Shown here piece by piece: positions 14,285 through 14,962 of a stretch of DNA of 14,962 bases. Below the pieces are notes generated by a model. The model worked only from the letters and a program-made list of their open reading frames with translations, did no database searches and was not told the DNA's origin. The DNA lies in assembly GCF_020829685.1 (NCBI RefSeq), contig NZ_JAIVFR010000042.1, positions 1 to 14,962 of the forward strand, read 5' to 3'. A program made the translations under genes and the position numbers. Within the stretch, counting starts at the first letter, position 1; every line of letters starts with the position of its first letter. Origin of the DNA: Nostoc sp. CHAB 5715 (GTDB lineage: Bacteria > Cyanobacteriota > Cyanobacteriia > Cyanobacteriales > Nostocaceae).

Positions 14285-14527
14285 ATGAAAAGTATAGAAA
14301 CAATTGCCACAGTTACCAAAGATGGTAAGATTACAGCACAGTTACCATTGAGTATTCCAGAGGGTGACCATCAGGTAGTGATAGTAATTGATGAGAAGCC
14401 TTTGGCAGAGAAAGTAGAGAGCAAAGAAAAGCGTCCTCCTCTAAACTTTCCTGTAGATAATTATGGTTATTGGCCTGAGAATCTTTCTCTAAGACGTGAG
14501 GATATGTATGGTCATTGGGGTCGCTAA
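14285..14527 (+). CDS. Putative antitoxin of a VapC-type module, copy 1
   Basis: The 80-residue protein begins MKSIETIATVTKDGKITAQL. It has a short beta-rich N-terminal half (ATVTKDGKITAQLPLSIPEG, strand-turn-strand, then HQVVIVIDE) resembling small DNA-binding antitoxins of the swapped-hairpin/DUF104 kind. A charged linker and a C-terminal tail (YWPENLSLRREDMYGHWGR) follow, the usual toxin-wrapping position. A PIN-domain frame overlaps its last 20 bases, which is the main evidence for an antitoxin role. The N-terminal half is almost identical to copy 2 at 14622, but the C-terminal tails differ, suggesting separate toxin specificities. Its own toxin is truncated, so it may now be an orphan antitoxin. 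Confidence 0.7.
   Translation: MKSIETIATVTKDGKITAQLPLSIPEGDHQVVIVIDEKPLAEKVESKEKRPPLNFPVDNYGYWPENLSLRREDMYGHWGR
14498..14501 (+). promoter_or_regulatory. Ribosome binding site for truncated VapC copy 1
   Basis: GAGG ends 6 nt before the ATG at 14508, inside the antitoxin gene. It favours this start, overlapping the antitoxin, over the internal ATG at 14538. Confidence 0.45.
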
Positions 14528-14606
14528 CTCTGTATTTATGGACACGAACATCTTAGTGTATGCAAATGTGTCCGAATCTCCCTTTCACCAAGCAGTGATA
14601 CATTAA
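14508..14606 (+). pseudogene. Truncated VapC-type PIN-domain toxin, copy 1
   Basis: The 32-residue frame reads MVIGVANSVF then MDTNILVYANVSESPFHQ and stops at TAA (14604-14606). The MDTNILVY block with its conserved Asp is the first strand of PIN-domain ribonucleases (VapC), which cut RNA using four acidic residues. The remaining ~100 residues and three acidic positions are absent, so there is no toxin activity. It overlaps the antitoxin by 20 bp. The sequence breaks off 15 nt before the second antitoxin ATG, as expected if a tandem duplication or deletion removed the rest. Confidence 0.75.
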
Positions 14607-14621
14607 TCGAATAGAAATAGT

Positions 14622-14858
14622 ATGAAAACTATAGAAACAATTGCCACAGTTACCAAAGATGGTAAGATTACAGCGCAATTACCAATTGATATTCCAGAAG
14701 GTGAACATCAGGTGGTAATAGTAATTGATGAAAAGCCTTTGACTGAGGAAGCAGAGAAGAAAGAAAAGAAAGCGCCTCTCAAATTTTCCGCCTATCCTGT
14801 AGGATTAGTCTCGGAAAGTTTAACTTTCCGTAGAGAAGACCTTTATGCAAACGACTAA
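14622..14858 (+). CDS. Putative antitoxin of a VapC-type module, copy 2
   Basis: This 78-residue paralogue of the antitoxin at 14285 begins MKTIETIATVTKDGKITAQL and is nearly identical through IVIDEKPL (about residue 40). The rest diverges: a Lys/Glu-rich linker, KFSAYPVGLVSESL, and RREDLYAND at the end. Its stop overlaps the start of a PIN-domain gene by 14 bp, so antitoxin and toxin are translationally coupled, as is normal for VapBC. The antitoxin probably represses its own operon, but no operator palindrome was identified in the 15-nt gap upstream. Confidence 0.75.
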   Translation: MKTIETIATVTKDGKITAQLPIDIPEGEHQVVIVIDEKPLTEEAEKKEKKAPLKFSAYPVGLVSESLTFRREDLYAND

Positions 14859-14962
14859 TAACGCTGTATTCATCGATACGAATATTTTAGTTTATGCAAA
14901 TTTAGCCTTGTCGCCATTTCATGTACAAGCGACAGAACGACTGCAAGCACTTGCAGAACAAG
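14845..14962 (+). CDS. VapC-type PIN-domain toxin, copy 2 (partial, runs off the window)
   Basis: From ATG 14845 the frame stays open to the window end and reads MQTTNNAVF, then IDTNILVYANLALSPFHVQA and TERLQALAEQ. IDTNILVY with its conserved Asp is the first PIN strand; the following helix fits VapC ribonucleases. Overlap with the preceding antitoxin gives a classic VapBC layout. Only about 39 of an expected ~130-140 residues are visible, so whether all catalytic acids are present cannot be judged. Unlike copy 1, it continues past SPFH without a stop. Confidence 0.75.
   Translation, partial: MQTTNNAVFIDTNILVYANLALSPFHVQATERLQALAEQ

Overview
The window looks like chromosomal DNA of a filamentous, heterocyst-forming cyanobacterium (Nostoc/Anabaena type). 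By eye it carries about ten copies of the HIP1 octamer GCGATCGC, a CCCAATG heptamer tract of the STRR class known from these genomes, and several 20-30 bp dispersed repeats and MITE-like elements. The encoded proteins also resemble that group. This is inference from sequence style; no search was run.

Layout. (1) 46-1302: the 5' part of a broken beta-propeller (YncE/lactonase-type) gene on the minus strand, then a spacer holding the C-terminal stub of a RelE-type toxin gene. (2) 1303-4919: two overlapping genes for half-size ABC exporters. Their motifs fit a heterodimer with one consensus and one degenerate ATP site. A truncated copy of the first gene's 5' end follows at 5075-5272. (3) 5273-7861: an AT-rich spacer and glgX (glycogen debranching). 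(4) 7939-11308: a decayed minus-strand region. It holds a HAD phosphatase reduced to its two ends, an intact SDR oxidoreductase, a frameshifted small conserved gene, a cytochrome c fragment that runs into a 41-bp tandem repeat, a sensor kinase cut off inside its PAS domain, a membrane-protein stub, and a MITE-like element with 16-bp terminal inverted repeats. (5) 11309-14269: the heptamer tract, then an XPB-like helicase directly followed by a DUF790/Bax1-like nuclease. (6) 14285-14962: two tandem antitoxin/VapC-type PIN modules, the first with a truncated toxin and the second running off the window.

How the genes work together. The ABC pair is translationally coupled and probably forms one exporter. 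The helicase and DUF790 genes match the archaeal XPB-Bax1 helicase-nuclease machine, so a DNA-repair or DNA-processing role is likely. This pair is the most system-like item here. The TA modules are a tandem duplication in decay.

A second theme is how small repeats reshape coding sequence. Repeat-derived DNA lies in frame inside the first ABC gene, supplies the start codon of the sensor-kinase ORF, and lies near the helicase C-terminus. One 24-bp word occurs in inverted orientation in the heptamer tract and again in the helicase 3' end, and a related 23-bp word is nested inside another repeat at the kinase start.
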